43,216 nucleotides of DNA from CAZCBX01 sp964497185. Its GTDB lineage: Bacteria > Bdellovibrionota_G > JALEGL01 > JAGRMV01. The stretch lies in contig CAZCBX010000017.1 of assembly GCA_964497185.1 (NCBI GenBank), positions 1-43,216 on the forward strand, written 5' to 3'. Numbering within the stretch: the first letter of the stretch is position 1; each line of letters begins with the position of its first letter. Below the pieces are notes generated by a model. The model made no database searches. It saw only the letters and a list, made by a program, of their open reading frames with translations, and was not told the origin of the DNA. This document shows positions 1-7,051 of this stretch, one piece after another. Both the position numbers and the translations under genes were made by a program.

Positions 1-49
1 CGAATAAAAATAACAGGCCAAGCCAACCTGCCCGCATGCCTTTTCTCAT
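1..49 (-). CDS. N-terminus of an unidentified exported protein (cut by window edge)
   Basis: Only the first 16 codons are in the window. The ATG overlaps the TGA of the upstream epimerase gene as ATGA, a usual translational-coupling arrangement. The visible residues MRKGMRAGWLGLLFLF look like the basic n-region and start of the hydrophobic core of a signal peptide or a first membrane segment. A second in-frame ATG lies four codons in. Its position suggests an operon with the epimerase. Function cannot be inferred. Confidence 0.45.
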   Translation of the reverse strand, partial: MRKGMRAGWLGLLFLF

Positions 50-459
50 CGCTCGACCAACTCCGTTAAAACACCATGGGTGGACTTGGGATGCACAAAA
101 GCGATTTTCGCACCTTCTGATCCAGAACGAATCAGCGGTTCAATCATCTTGATGCCCTGTTTTTGCATTTCTTCAACAGCTTGTTCAAGATTTTCAACGC
201 GATAGGCAATGTGATGCACGCCCTCTCCTCGCTTGGCCAAAAACTTGGAAATGGGAGAGTCTTCTGCTGTGGGTTCCAGCAACTCCACGCGGGTAACATC
301 CGCCCATAAAATGGCGACTTTTACTTTTTCACTGGGCACTTCCTCAATGACTTCCAACGGCAACCCCAGAACGTCCCGATAAAAAACAAGACTTTGCTCA
401 ATGTTGTGTACGGCGATGGACACTTGATCCACACGTTTGCCTTTGGGCGCTTTGATCAT
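46..459 (-). CDS. mce: Methylmalonyl-CoA epimerase (VOC superfamily)
   Basis: The 137-residue product interconverts (R)- and (S)-methylmalonyl-CoA in the propionate/methylmalonyl pathway. It is a vicinal-oxygen-chelate fold protein. The visible signatures are an N-terminal VDQVSIAVHNIEQSLVFY strand-helix unit, the GEGVHHIAYRVENLEQAV segment with a metal-ligand His, and a C-terminal HPKSTHGVLTELVE with the final Glu ligand. Length fits the family (about 130-145 residues). An upstream in-frame GTG at 483 is possible, but ATG at 459 gives the family's usual N-terminus and follows an AGGG-containing stretch at a long distance. No mutase subunits are in the window. The family call is strong; the exact start is less certain. 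Related glyoxalase-like enzymes are the main alternative. Confidence 0.88.
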   Translation of the reverse strand: MIKAPKGKRVDQVSIAVHNIEQSLVFYRDVLGLPLEVIEEVPSEKVKVAILWADVTRVELLEPTAEDSPISKFLAKRGEGVHHIAYRVENLEQAVEEMQKQGIKMIEPLIRSGSEGAKIAFVHPKSTHGVLTELVER

Positions 460-538
460 CACGCCCAATTGTACCACCCTCACTTTGATCAGGCATCAAA
501 AATAACCTTCGATTCAAGGTTAGAAAGCAGCAAATCGC

Positions 539-544
539 TATAAT
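539..544 (+). promoter_or_regulatory. Possible -10 box (TATAAT) for the TPR/cNMP gene
   Basis: A perfect TATAAT lies 37 nt before the ATG at 582. No good -35 is at the usual spacing (TTCAAG at 513-518 would need a 20-nt spacer), so only the -10 is supported. Confidence 0.35.
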
Positions 545-581
545 CGTACACAAAAAATAAGATCAATGATAAAAACAAACC

Positions 582-2252
582 ATGGCAAGTCAATCAACGT
601 CGATGCAGCACAAAGATCCTTGGGTCGAAAAACAAATTTTGGGCGAATACTATTTTCGCAAAGGTCGACTTAAAACTGCACTTCGCGCTTTTTTGGCCCT
701 GGCCCAACATCAACCAGAGCATTACACCCACAGCTACTATGTTGGTAAAATATATTATCGATTGGGCCACGTTGAAAAAGCCATTAAATATTTAGAGCGG
801 GTGCTGACCATCAACCCGCTGCACCGCCAAACCCTACTGCTTTTGCATCACTGCTACAGTCGCACCAAAAAGTACGATCAAGCCTTTCAATGCGTACTCG
901 ATCTGTACATCATGGCCAAAGAAATCAAAGATACGCACATTCAGTACTATGAGAAACGCATTCGCACCACCTCGCGCAAAATGGACCATTTTACGCCTGA
1001 AAAAAAGACAAAATTACTCAAAGAGCGCATCAAAGCGCTTAAGACTTGCCTGGATGGACTGGAAGAAAAGCACCCTGAGTTTACCAAAAACAAACTGCTG
1101 GGTGAAAAAGCCACCTATGCCGATCAGCTAAGAGACGAACCCACCGTCATTGCCTCATCAGAGCAATACGAAGAAGAATGGAACGCCCACACCCTACAGG
1201 CGTTTGAAGATGAAGACGAAGAAGCCATCAATGAGGACACCGATCCACGGCTCAACCAACTGCTGGAAGCGTCCATGGAGGGTTATGTCATCGATGACAA
1301 AACCCAGCTCGATTCTGCGCCCACCGATGTACCGCGTCCCATTGCAAAAAACACTTCGAGTGACCATCCACTTCGCCAGGTGCCTTTTTTGCGTAAAATG
1401 GACGAAGCCAACCTCAAAAAAATTGAAAATTTTACTTCATTTCTACAATTCGAATCCGGCGATTGGATCTTTCAGGAAAAAGATCCTGTGTTTGGCTTCT
1501 TTATTTTATTGGAAGGCCAAGTTCAGCTTATAAAAAGCAATCAAACCTTGAGCCACCAAGAAGCCGTGGCCAACTTGGATGAAGACGATTTTTTTCGTGT
1601 GGATCAGCGAAGTTTTGGAGCCCAATGCACCGAGGACTGCCAGGCGCTTTTTTTCAACAAAGCCGGTTATCAAAACCTATTTCAACGACAACCCGAAGAC
1701 GTCATTGCCATTCTTTGGTATTTTGCCCAATCGATCACCAACAAAATCCATCTCAGCATTGAACAGCTCGAAGCACTTTCGCTCCCTCCGTCCAGCCAAG
1801 AAGAGTTTTTGCAAAACAAAGAGCGTTCCAATCTACGCACACTCAACCAATCTGAAATTCAAGTGCTCTCTACGCTATTTACCCCCAAACAGCTGAAAAA
1901 AAACGACATTCTTTATGCCAACGGTCAATCCATGGATACGTGTTATGTCGTGCTTGAAGGTCAAGTCACGCTCAGCCATCCCAAACAAAATCCCATCTTG
2001 GTTCAGCGCCATGAGCTTTTTGCTGAATTGACCCTTAGTGGGCCCAATTATTTTCATGGTTTCGATGCGCACATTAGCTCACCCGAGGCGCAAGTGATAT
2101 CCATCACCCGCAAACAACTATCCAAACTGGATCAATTTGAAGTGACCGAACAACGCTTTCTAGCCGACCTCTTGATTCGTATTTTATCAAATAAAAACAA
2201 AGAATTAAGAGATTTTTTATATAAAACACTTTACCTTAAAAAACGCGGATAA
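582..2252 (+). CDS. TPR protein with two cyclic-nucleotide-binding-fold domains
   Basis: The 556-residue soluble protein has no signal peptide. Residues about 18-120 form TPR-like helical repeats (for example YYVGKIYYRLGHVEKAIKYL). Then comes a charged linker, strongly acidic near 200-235. Two cNMP-type beta-rolls follow, at about 265-390 (PFLRKMDEANLKKIENF, then FILLEGQVQLIKS) and 420-540 (FTPKQLKKNDILYANG, then YVVLEGQVTLSHP). There is no C-terminal helix-turn-helix, so this is not a CRP-type regulator. Neither roll shows a clear phosphate-binding cassette (G-E-x-x-L...R-x-A/T): the matching stretches are FGAQCTEDCQALFF and LFAELTLSGPNYF. Nucleotide binding is therefore doubtful, and a scaffold or sensor role is an inference. 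The start lacks a Shine-Dalgarno; an in-frame ATG seven codons later is possible. It is transcribed alone and ends in a shared terminator. Confidence 0.8.
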   Translation: MASQSTSMQHKDPWVEKQILGEYYFRKGRLKTALRAFLALAQHQPEHYTHSYYVGKIYYRLGHVEKAIKYLERVLTINPLHRQTLLLLHHCYSRTKKYDQAFQCVLDLYIMAKEIKDTHIQYYEKRIRTTSRKMDHFTPEKKTKLLKERIKALKTCLDGLEEKHPEFTKNKLLGEKATYADQLRDEPTVIASSEQYEEEWNAHTLQAFEDEDEEAINEDTDPRLNQLLEASMEGYVIDDKTQLDSAPTDVPRPIAKNTSSDHPLRQVPFLRKMDEANLKKIENFTSFLQFESGDWIFQEKDPVFGFFILLEGQVQLIKSNQTLSHQEAVANLDEDDFFRVDQRSFGAQCTEDCQALFFNKAGYQNLFQRQPEDVIAILWYFAQSITNKIHLSIEQLEALSLPPSSQEEFLQNKERSNLRTLNQSEIQVLSTLFTPKQLKKNDILYANGQSMDTCYVVLEGQVTLSHPKQNPILVQRHELFAELTLSGPNYFHGFDAHISSPEAQVISITRKQLSKLDQFEVTEQRFLADLLIRILSNKNKELRDFLYKTLYLKKRG

Positions 2253-2257
2253 AAAAA

Positions 2258-2287
2258 AGCCCCTTTGGTCTCTCAACCAAAAGGGCT
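2258..2287. terminator. Bidirectional Rho-independent terminator
   Basis: A 12-nt stem (AGCCCCTTTGGT with ACCAAAAGGGCT, one mismatch) and a 6-nt loop lie between two convergent genes. On the minus strand the hairpin is followed at once by eight T residues, so it is a strong terminator for the small gene at 2318-2608. On plus, the T-run (2301-2308) is about 13 nt further on, so termination of the TPR/cNMP gene there is less sure. Confidence 0.8.
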
Positions 2288-2317
2288 CCTAAAAACGCCA
2301 GTTTTTTTTAAAAAGTT

Positions 2318-2608
2318 TTACAAAGAAGAGTTTCGCGCTGAAATCGTATTGATACCAATGCGGGGACCCTTGGGTGAAGATTTTCGGTTTTGTTTCAACA
2401 CGGGACGTGCGGATACTGCGCCCTGAGAAGCTTGTGCGGCAAGCGTTTCAGGCTTCATAGATTTGGCCACGATGGTGCGCTCAATGTCTCTCATCAGTTT
2501 TTGACGACGTACGCCTCGGAAAGCAATGTCGTATTTTTTGGCGGTGTTGCGCAACTGAAAAAAGTCCATATTGCTAAGCATGATGCGGGTGATTTCTTGA
2601 AATGTCAT
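2318..2608 (-). CDS. Small basic protein with SAP/Rho_N-like helix-extension-helix
   Basis: The start is ATG at 2608, preceded by AAGGAG at 5 nt; the longer reading from 2656 has no such site. The 96-residue product begins with a segment, about residues 10-45, of the pattern DFFQLRNTAKKYDI...RQKLMRDIERTI. This resembles the SAP or Rho N-terminal helix-extension-helix fold found in small nucleic-acid-binding proteins. The remaining half is low in hydrophobics, rich in Ser, Arg and Lys, and probably disordered. The resemblance is by eye only. Nucleic-acid binding is a reasonable guess, and the gene should be treated as hypothetical. It is monocistronic and ends at the bidirectional terminator. 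Confidence 0.6.
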   Translation of the reverse strand: MTFQEITRIMLSNMDFFQLRNTAKKYDIAFRGVRRQKLMRDIERTIVAKSMKPETLAAQASQGAVSARPVLKQNRKSSPKGPRIGINTISARNSSL

Positions 2609-2761
2609 TTTTTCTCCTTGTTCTGGCAAGCTAGGCTTACCGGTCATTTTCTCCATCCGAATATGTGCTTATCATAAACCCAGGTTCAGACGGCGCAACT
2701 TTTTTTACACCCCCATCTTAAGCTCTTTCGAGCTTTGAAGGCTAAGTTATTAAAATCAATA

Positions 2762-3889
2762 TTAATTACCATCTCCTTGAACGCAATCAATGACAGCGTA
2801 CTGACCAGCATCAGGCTCTTCATTGAGCACCACAAACTCACCAGTCTCTGAGCCATTGAGCATACCTGTTTGATCCGCATCAGCATTGTAATACGCATCG
2901 CACGTCGCACCGTGGGCATACACCGGAATGGAATAAGCATTCATGTACATATTGGTGAGCTGATTGAAATAATTGAGTCGCTGCGTGGCCGTAAAATTTT
3001 GTGCGGTCAACTGTGACTCAATCTGAGCCACCGGAATCATGGCTTGGGTCATGATGTTGTTTAAAATGGCATTGCCAAGACGCATGCCTGCGTTGCCGGG
3101 CAGTTTCTTAAAATTATCCCAAGTATTTTTCAAATCGGCTTTGATCACCTGGTTTTCTTTGCCCACATCGCGCGTACCCCAATAGGTGCGGTAATTGATG
3201 CCAAAACACTTGCCTTTGCACGCCGTTTGGCCGGTTTGCCAGGCTTGTTGGGCACGGGTCGGGTCACCGTTCACCATGTACGAAAAGCCCGTATGGGCAT
3301 GACCACCTGGCACCAGATAGTTGATGTCCATCTGACTGCAGGGATTGGACGGAAAATTCACCGCTTCGGTGGTGAATTGGTATGGATCGCTGCAAAACGA
3401 TTGCATATTGTGCGGCGTATAAAAGGAATTGCCTTGAAAGGTTTGATTCCAATGATTCTGATAGCCATTGACAAAGGCCTGATTGTTGCCCGCCCATTGA
3501 TTGGCTGGAAACATATAACTGTTGCCCTGCATGCCCCGATTGCCGAAAAAATTAATTTGAGGCGTAAATGAAGTAAAATTTGGACTACCAAAATACCGTG
3601 AGCTGGCCATGTACAAAATCTGTTGGCAGCGAGGTGGACAAGCGCCGCTCATACATGCGTCTTGGCATTGATCAAATTCAAGGCCTGTAAACGTGTACTG
3701 AAAATTCTGATCACGCTCAGCGGCGTTGCGCGCACCCACATTGGGCAAATCATTGGCCACATTGGCTTTTTGATTTCGGCCCTGCTGACCGACAATGCCG
3801 CTGGGTCCGGTCTGCTGACAGGCCGAAAGGCCCGCCCATAGCCCCATGCAAATGACTGCTTGAAAAATTGTTTGTCGATTAAAGCGCAC
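2762..3889 (-). CDS. Cys-containing, Asn/Gln/aromatic-rich lipoprotein, unknown function
   Basis: The start is taken as GTG at 3889, because AGGAGG ends 5 nt before it; the TTG one codon upstream would be only 2 nt from that site. The 375-residue product has a signal peptide ending in the lipobox GLSAC, so it is probably a lipidated envelope protein. The mature part has a C-x3-C-x4-C-x3-C cluster (CQDACMSGACPPRC), several more Cys and a middle rich in Asn, Gln, Phe, Tyr and Trp (about residues 100-200). I recognise no family. Its ribosome-binding site lies inside the last codons of the upstream lipoprotein gene and the two overlap by 11 nt, so they are probably translationally coupled and act together at the envelope. 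Confidence 0.75.
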   Translation of the reverse strand: MRFNRQTIFQAVICMGLWAGLSACQQTGPSGIVGQQGRNQKANVANDLPNVGARNAAERDQNFQYTFTGLEFDQCQDACMSGACPPRCQQILYMASSRYFGSPNFTSFTPQINFFGNRGMQGNSYMFPANQWAGNNQAFVNGYQNHWNQTFQGNSFYTPHNMQSFCSDPYQFTTEAVNFPSNPCSQMDINYLVPGGHAHTGFSYMVNGDPTRAQQAWQTGQTACKGKCFGINYRTYWGTRDVGKENQVIKADLKNTWDNFKKLPGNAGMRLGNAILNNIMTQAMIPVAQIESQLTAQNFTATQRLNYFNQLTNMYMNAYSIPVYAHGATCDAYYNADADQTGMLNGSETGEFVVLNEEPDAGQYAVIDCVQGDGN

Positions 3890-4373
3890 CAAAGCCTCCT
3901 ACAGCAATATTGTCACAGAATTCACCCTCTAAGAAGATGTTGCTTGCCAAAAAGATTTCAAAGCGAAAGCATACTGCCCCGCCTGCAAAGTCCGACACTT
4001 GAGAAAAAATGGTGCCGCCATCCACATAAGCCTGAGGCACACCGTTTAACGTCACAATCGGCGTAACCGTTGCAGGACCATAAGGAATATATTGTCCAAG
4101 GTTTTGATTGATAAAGAGTGCGTCATAAATCTCAAAGGTGACGGTATCGGCCAAGTTGCCCGAGCTTTGGATTTGTCCAGAACAGCGAATGGGAAAATTG
4201 GAAAATGAACCAGAAGAAAGAATATCGGCTTCACAAAAAGTATTGGAAAGATCGTATTCGGAATTCTCGCCTGCCACTTGCAATGTAACAGTGTTGCGGG
4301 TTTCAGTGCCGCAGGCGACCAGCATGCTCAGCATGAGGCCAAATAAAATGGATGTAACTCGTATTTTCATCAT
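3879..4373 (-). CDS. Small secreted lipoprotein, unknown function
   Basis: The 164-residue product has a signal peptide with lipobox MLVAC, then a mature domain with spaced Cys residues (TFCEAD, IRCSG, VCFRF, EFCDN) that could form two disulfides, and alternating hydrophobic strands. It may be a small beta-sandwich, but no family is recognised. AAGGAG stands 4 nt before the first of two adjacent ATG codons (7 nt before the second), so either could be used. It is the first gene of a two-gene lipoprotein operon with the protein encoded at 2762-3889. Upstream (4374-4909) there is no gene, only the repeat cluster described separately. Confidence 0.75.
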   Translation of the reverse strand: MMKIRVTSILFGLMLSMLVACGTETRNTVTLQVAGENSEYDLSNTFCEADILSSGSFSNFPIRCSGQIQSSGNLADTVTFEIYDALFINQNLGQYIPYGPATVTPIVTLNGVPQAYVDGGTIFSQVSDFAGGAVCFRFEIFLASNIFLEGEFCDNIAVGGFGAL

Positions 4374-4578
4374 TTCGCTCCTTCATGGGTTTTAGCGATG
4401 CTAACAGTAGAGCAAGAGCCATGCCAAGCTTCTCTCATTATAAGTAGTTAAAAATATTGAATTATTTTCTACTTAACGCAGCAGCTCCGGGTCGCTGGCG
4501 TCCCAAAATCCCCTAACTGTGGCGTGGGTGTCGCAACCCATACATGTAGTTACCATATGACGCAATATGTTGTCAATT

Positions 4579-4632
4579 GGGGTTTTATTGGGTTTTGGTT
4601 TGGGTTTTTTGTTTTTTTGGGGCGTCTGGGGG
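4579..4632 (+). other. G-run/T-rich tract with quadruplex potential
   Basis: Within the gene-free stretch 4374-4909, this tract has G-runs of 4, 3, 3, 4 and 5 separated by mostly T loops of 7, 9, 14 and 5 nt. It runs directly into the left arm of the first palindromic repeat. The pattern could form a G-quadruplex with long loops. No gene was found in the rest of 4374-4578. Confidence 0.3.
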
Positions 4633-4701
4633 CCCTTGGGGCTTTCGCATTCACTAGTCCTCGCTTCGCTGCGGAGACGTTCATGCAAAAGCCCCAAGGG
4701 C
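4632..4701 (-). repeat. Palindromic hairpin repeat, arm type A, copy 1
   Basis: The 19-nt arms (4632-4650 and 4683-4701) pair at 18 of 19 positions and carry GCCCTTGGGG at the outer end. The 32-nt core (4651-4682) contains CTAGTCCTCGC and GCTGCGGAGACG. On the minus strand the core reads GA, AC, GTCTCCGC, loop AGCGAA, GCGAGGAC, TA, GT, GA: a GA/GA internal loop, two pairs, a bulge and an inner hairpin. It is the same family as the copies at 4797, 26968, 27118 and 37937. Confidence 0.8.
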
Positions 4702-4735
4702 TGGTAATCCAGGTTTTGAGGGAATGTTTGTAAGG

Positions 4736-4755
4736 ACAAACGCCTTGGCGTTTGT
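4736..4755. repeat. Short hairpin ACAAACGCC-TT-GGCGTTTGT
   Basis: A perfect 9-bp inverted repeat with a 2-nt spacer lies midway between repeat copies 1 and 2. The inner 8 bp of the stem recur at 27059-27077 and 38049-38067 with different loops (ACC, CTA). This makes it a constant partner of the long hairpins. Confidence 0.75.
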
Positions 4756-4796
4756 TTCTATGTTTATTTTTTCTATGTGGAGACTGGTGACTGCGG

Positions 4797-4867
4797 CAGC
4801 TTTTTAGGCTTATGTGAACGTCTCCGCAGCGAAGCGAGGACCGAGTGAACATAAGCCTAAAAAGCTG
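4797..4867 (+). repeat. Palindromic hairpin repeat, arm type B, copy 2
   Basis: Perfect 19-bp arms (4797-4815 and 4849-4867, containing AGCTTTTTAGGCTTATGT) flank a 33-nt core in the opposite orientation to copy 1. The core keeps GAACGTCTCCGC, loop AGCGAA and GCGAGGAC, a 3-nt bulge CGA, then GTGA. The arms are unrelated in sequence to those of copy 1, although the cores are nearly identical. It ends about 40 nt from the 3' end of the TIGR02757 gene. Confidence 0.8.
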
Positions 4868-4909
4868 AACACGAACCTGCGTGTATATAACCGAAAAAAC
4901 AAGTACGGT

Positions 4910-5767
4910 TTATGTATTTACGGGCTCTTTTTTTTGAATGGGGGTGCAGATGGATTGGAGGGGGCATGGGTGGCATCGGTCGGGTTGGTAGTGGTGAAGG
5001 CATTGGCGGAGAATGCCCATTTGGGTGAGTTGGAAATCTAGGCGCATGGGGTCGTCTGGGTGGAGTTTTGAAAGCACCTCGGAGACTTCTTTGACGGTTT
5101 TTAGACTGGGCGTTTTGTCTTGGGTCCAGCCGAACTGTTTGGCAAATTGAAACATGTGGGTATCCAACGCCATCCATAGGTTGGTGGGATCGAAAAGCGG
5201 CCAGAGGCCAAAATCAGGGACGTGGGGATGAATCATCCAGCGCAAATACATCAGCAAACGCTTCATGGTGCTTTTTTTGGCAGGATCGGGCACCATAAAC
5301 TGTTGGCCACGGGTTTGAGGGGACAATAAAGCGCGCCAGCTCTGCGCATAGAGGATGACAAAACGCTCAAAATCGCCGCCGGCCTGAGCAGATATCAATT
5401 GTGCGTGTTCTTGAAGGCTACCATGGGTGGCAATGGCTTTTTGGGTAGCCGTGAAAAGTTTGGTGATGTCTTGGCTTTTGTACCAGCGATAGTAAATGCC
5501 ATGAGATATTGCCGAAAAGTCTGCCGCGCTGCCCTCTTTGATCCACGCATACGGCGAAGGGCCCCACCCTTTTTGCAAACGCTGCAAAATGGGCAAAAAC
5601 GCTTTTACCTGGCCAAAAGCAAACACCGAGGCCACCCAGGCGGAGGTTTCGATGTCGCGTGGATCTGAATAAGCTTGCGGAATCCACAGCGGATCCATCC
5701 GCGTGTGCGGTGGGTCGCTGGCAAGCCACGGTTGAAATACTTTTTTTTGACGGGTTAGGTTGGGCAC
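4910..5767 (-). CDS. TIGR02757 (DUF2400) family protein
   Basis: The 285-residue product matches the TIGR02757 pattern: an N-terminal MDPLWIPQAYSDPRDIETSA followed by VASVFAFGQ, then STMKRLLMYLRWMIHP, the DFGLW block, LWMALDTHMFQFA, and LHPDDPMRLDFQLTQMGI. The biochemical function is unknown. The C-terminus has C-x8-C-x2-C-x5-C (CLHHYQPDRCHPCPLQSIC), which resembles the iron-sulphur loop of the endonuclease III family (C-x6-C-x2-C-x5-C). A metal site and a link to base-excision glycosylases are inferences. The start is GTG at 5767, 4 nt after the upstream HEAT gene's stop, with no clear Shine-Dalgarno. The later ATG would remove conserved residues. It is co-transcribed with the HEAT-repeat gene. 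Confidence 0.82.
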   Translation of the reverse strand: MPNLTRQKKVFQPWLASDPPHTRMDPLWIPQAYSDPRDIETSAWVASVFAFGQVKAFLPILQRLQKGWGPSPYAWIKEGSAADFSAISHGIYYRWYKSQDITKLFTATQKAIATHGSLQEHAQLISAQAGGDFERFVILYAQSWRALLSPQTRGQQFMVPDPAKKSTMKRLLMYLRWMIHPHVPDFGLWPLFDPTNLWMALDTHMFQFAKQFGWTQDKTPSLKTVKEVSEVLSKLHPDDPMRLDFQLTQMGILRQCLHHYQPDRCHPCPLQSICTPIQKKEPVNT

Positions 5768-5771
5768 AAGG

Positions 5772-6350
5772 TTATTGACTGCGAATGTATTGCTGTCCGT
5801 ATTTTTCCCATGCTTCCTGCTGTGCTTGACTGTTTTGTGATAAATCGCGCTTGTACCCTTGCAACAACTTTACGCGATTGTCCGCCCACCAGTTTTCGAT
5901 GGTGGCAATGTTTTGGTTTCTTTCGCGTCGTGGCTGTCCAAAACGATACCCTTCTGGAAGTTTTAAAGGGTAAATGCGCATCAGTGCCTGGTGCGCATTG
6001 CCACGCACGTTCGGATTGGGGTTTTTTAATTTTTCAATCAGTGCATCGGTGGCTTCATAGGCTTGCAAATCGCCCAGCGCATACAGCACAAATGTTTGTA
6101 TGTCGCGGTCATCCATGTATTTCATCAGCAAGTCAATGTAAGTTGGGTCACGCAGCTCTCTAAAAAACTCGACCGCATAGTTGCGGTACGGTGAATCTTT
6201 GTCCTCCAGTACTTTTTTGGCATAAGACACCGATTCTTTTTTGGAATCGAAAGAGCGTATTTTTTTTAAAAATTGAATTTGAGCCGGACTGGTGGCTCCG
6301 GCCGAAAAGCTAAAAATCAATAAGACCCATATACTGAACAAGCGACGCAT
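5772..6350 (-). CDS. Exported HEAT-repeat protein
   Basis: The 192-residue product has a cleavable signal peptide (MRRLFSIWVLLIFSFSAGA) and is probably periplasmic. Helical repeats of HEAT type run from about residue 40 to 130, for example YIDLLMKYMDDRDIQTFVLY and ATDALIEKLKNPNPNVRGNA, the latter with the typical Asp/Asn-Pro-x-Val-Arg turn. HEAT repeats usually bind other proteins; no enzymatic motif is present. It is followed 4 nt later by the TIGR02757 gene. The start lacks a Shine-Dalgarno, and a TATACT sits 6 nt upstream of the ATG (6357-6362), a leaderless-type arrangement without a convincing -35. Confidence 0.72.
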   Translation of the reverse strand: MRRLFSIWVLLIFSFSAGATSPAQIQFLKKIRSFDSKKESVSYAKKVLEDKDSPYRNYAVEFFRELRDPTYIDLLMKYMDDRDIQTFVLYALGDLQAYEATDALIEKLKNPNPNVRGNAHQALMRIYPLKLPEGYRFGQPRRERNQNIATIENWWADNRVKLLQGYKRDLSQNSQAQQEAWEKYGQQYIRSQ

Positions 6351-6398
6351 TCATGAAGTATACCGCGATTTGAGCAAAAAATAAATGGCGTAAAAAAA

Positions 6399-6421
6399 GG
6401 GCCTGCATCGGATGCAGGCCC
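6399..6421 (-). terminator. Rho-independent terminator after apt
   Basis: GGGCCTGCA and TGCAGGCCC form a 9-bp stem with a 5-nt loop, followed on the minus strand by seven T residues (6398-6392). It lies 26 nt past the apt stop codon. Confidence 0.85.
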
Positions 6422-6447
6422 CTTATCAATCAAGTTGTATGGATGAT

Positions 6448-6963
6448 TTAAACCGTTAACAAAGTGTGTACGGATTGTCCGGCAAGTTTTTCACGACCGG
6501 CAAGCTCTTTGAGTTCCATCACAAATGAAATGCCTGCTATTTCACCGCCGCACTGTTCGATCAGTTTCACACTGGCTTGGGCTGTGCCACCTGTGGCCAA
6601 TAGATCATCCACCAATAAAACTTTCTGTCCGCTTTGAATGGCGTCTTGATGGATTTCAAGCGTGTTCTCGCCGTATTCCAAAGTATAAGACTGTTGATGG
6701 GTTGGCGCGGGCAAGCGACCTGCTTTGCGAATGGGAACAAAACCAGCACCCAATTCATTGGCGATGGCGCTGCCCAAAATAAAGCCGCGCGCTTCAATCG
6801 CGCAAACCGATGCGATTTTCTGACGCTGAAATGGCTCGCACATGGCTTCAATGATGTTGCCAAATTCAACGGGATCTTGAAAAGCTGTGGTTAAATCGTA
6901 GAACAAAATTCCTTCTTTGGGAAAATCAGGAACTTTACGAATGGAGTCAATTAATGATGTCAT
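6448..6963 (-). CDS. apt: Adenine phosphoribosyltransferase
   Basis: The cytoplasmic enzyme converts adenine plus PRPP to AMP (purine salvage). The 171-residue length is typical. Family signatures are FPKEGILFYDLT, IEARGFILGSAIA, FVPIRKAGRLP and the PRPP loop VDDLLATGGTA (residues about 118-128). It follows smc on the same strand after 88 nt, but probably has its own promoter: GAGACA, 17 nt, TATACA, with the -10 ending 6 nt before the ATG. The nearest purine-rich stretch, AAAGGA, is 13 nt from the ATG and too far for a normal Shine-Dalgarno, which fits a leaderless message. A strong terminator follows. Confidence 0.95.
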   Translation of the reverse strand: MTSLIDSIRKVPDFPKEGILFYDLTTAFQDPVEFGNIIEAMCEPFQRQKIASVCAIEARGFILGSAIANELGAGFVPIRKAGRLPAPTHQQSYTLEYGENTLEIHQDAIQSGQKVLLVDDLLATGGTAQASVKLIEQCGGEIAGISFVMELKELAGREKLAGQSVHTLLTV

Positions 6964-6969
6964 GGTTGT

Positions 6970-6998
6970 TGTATATCCTTTCTCCGCTCAATTGTCTC
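6970..6998 (-). promoter_or_regulatory. Candidate promoter of apt, leaderless type
   Basis: On minus, GAGACA (6998-6993), a 17-nt spacer and TATACA (6975-6970) precede the apt ATG by 6 nt, placing transcription start at or very near the A of ATG. The -35 is weak (4 of 6). Confidence 0.4.
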
Positions 6999-7051
6999 TT
7001 AAACTTGACGAAAAAAAGTAGAAAAAAAGCATAGATTTTCTCGATGGAATG

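Noticed and set aside
4524..4733. Open reading frames across the first repeat cluster, both strands (also 4473-4739, 4550-4852, 4814-5041)
   Set aside because: They run through perfect inverted repeats and low-complexity G/T sequence, have no ribosome-binding site and encode skewed, unfamiliar peptides.
4632..4867. CRISPR array
   Set aside because: The repeats are inverted long hairpins of two arm types with no regular spacing, and no cas genes are present.
4632..4867. Integron attC sites
   Set aside because: attC sites have conserved outer boxes and variable centres; here the centre is conserved and the arms vary. No integrase or cassette genes.
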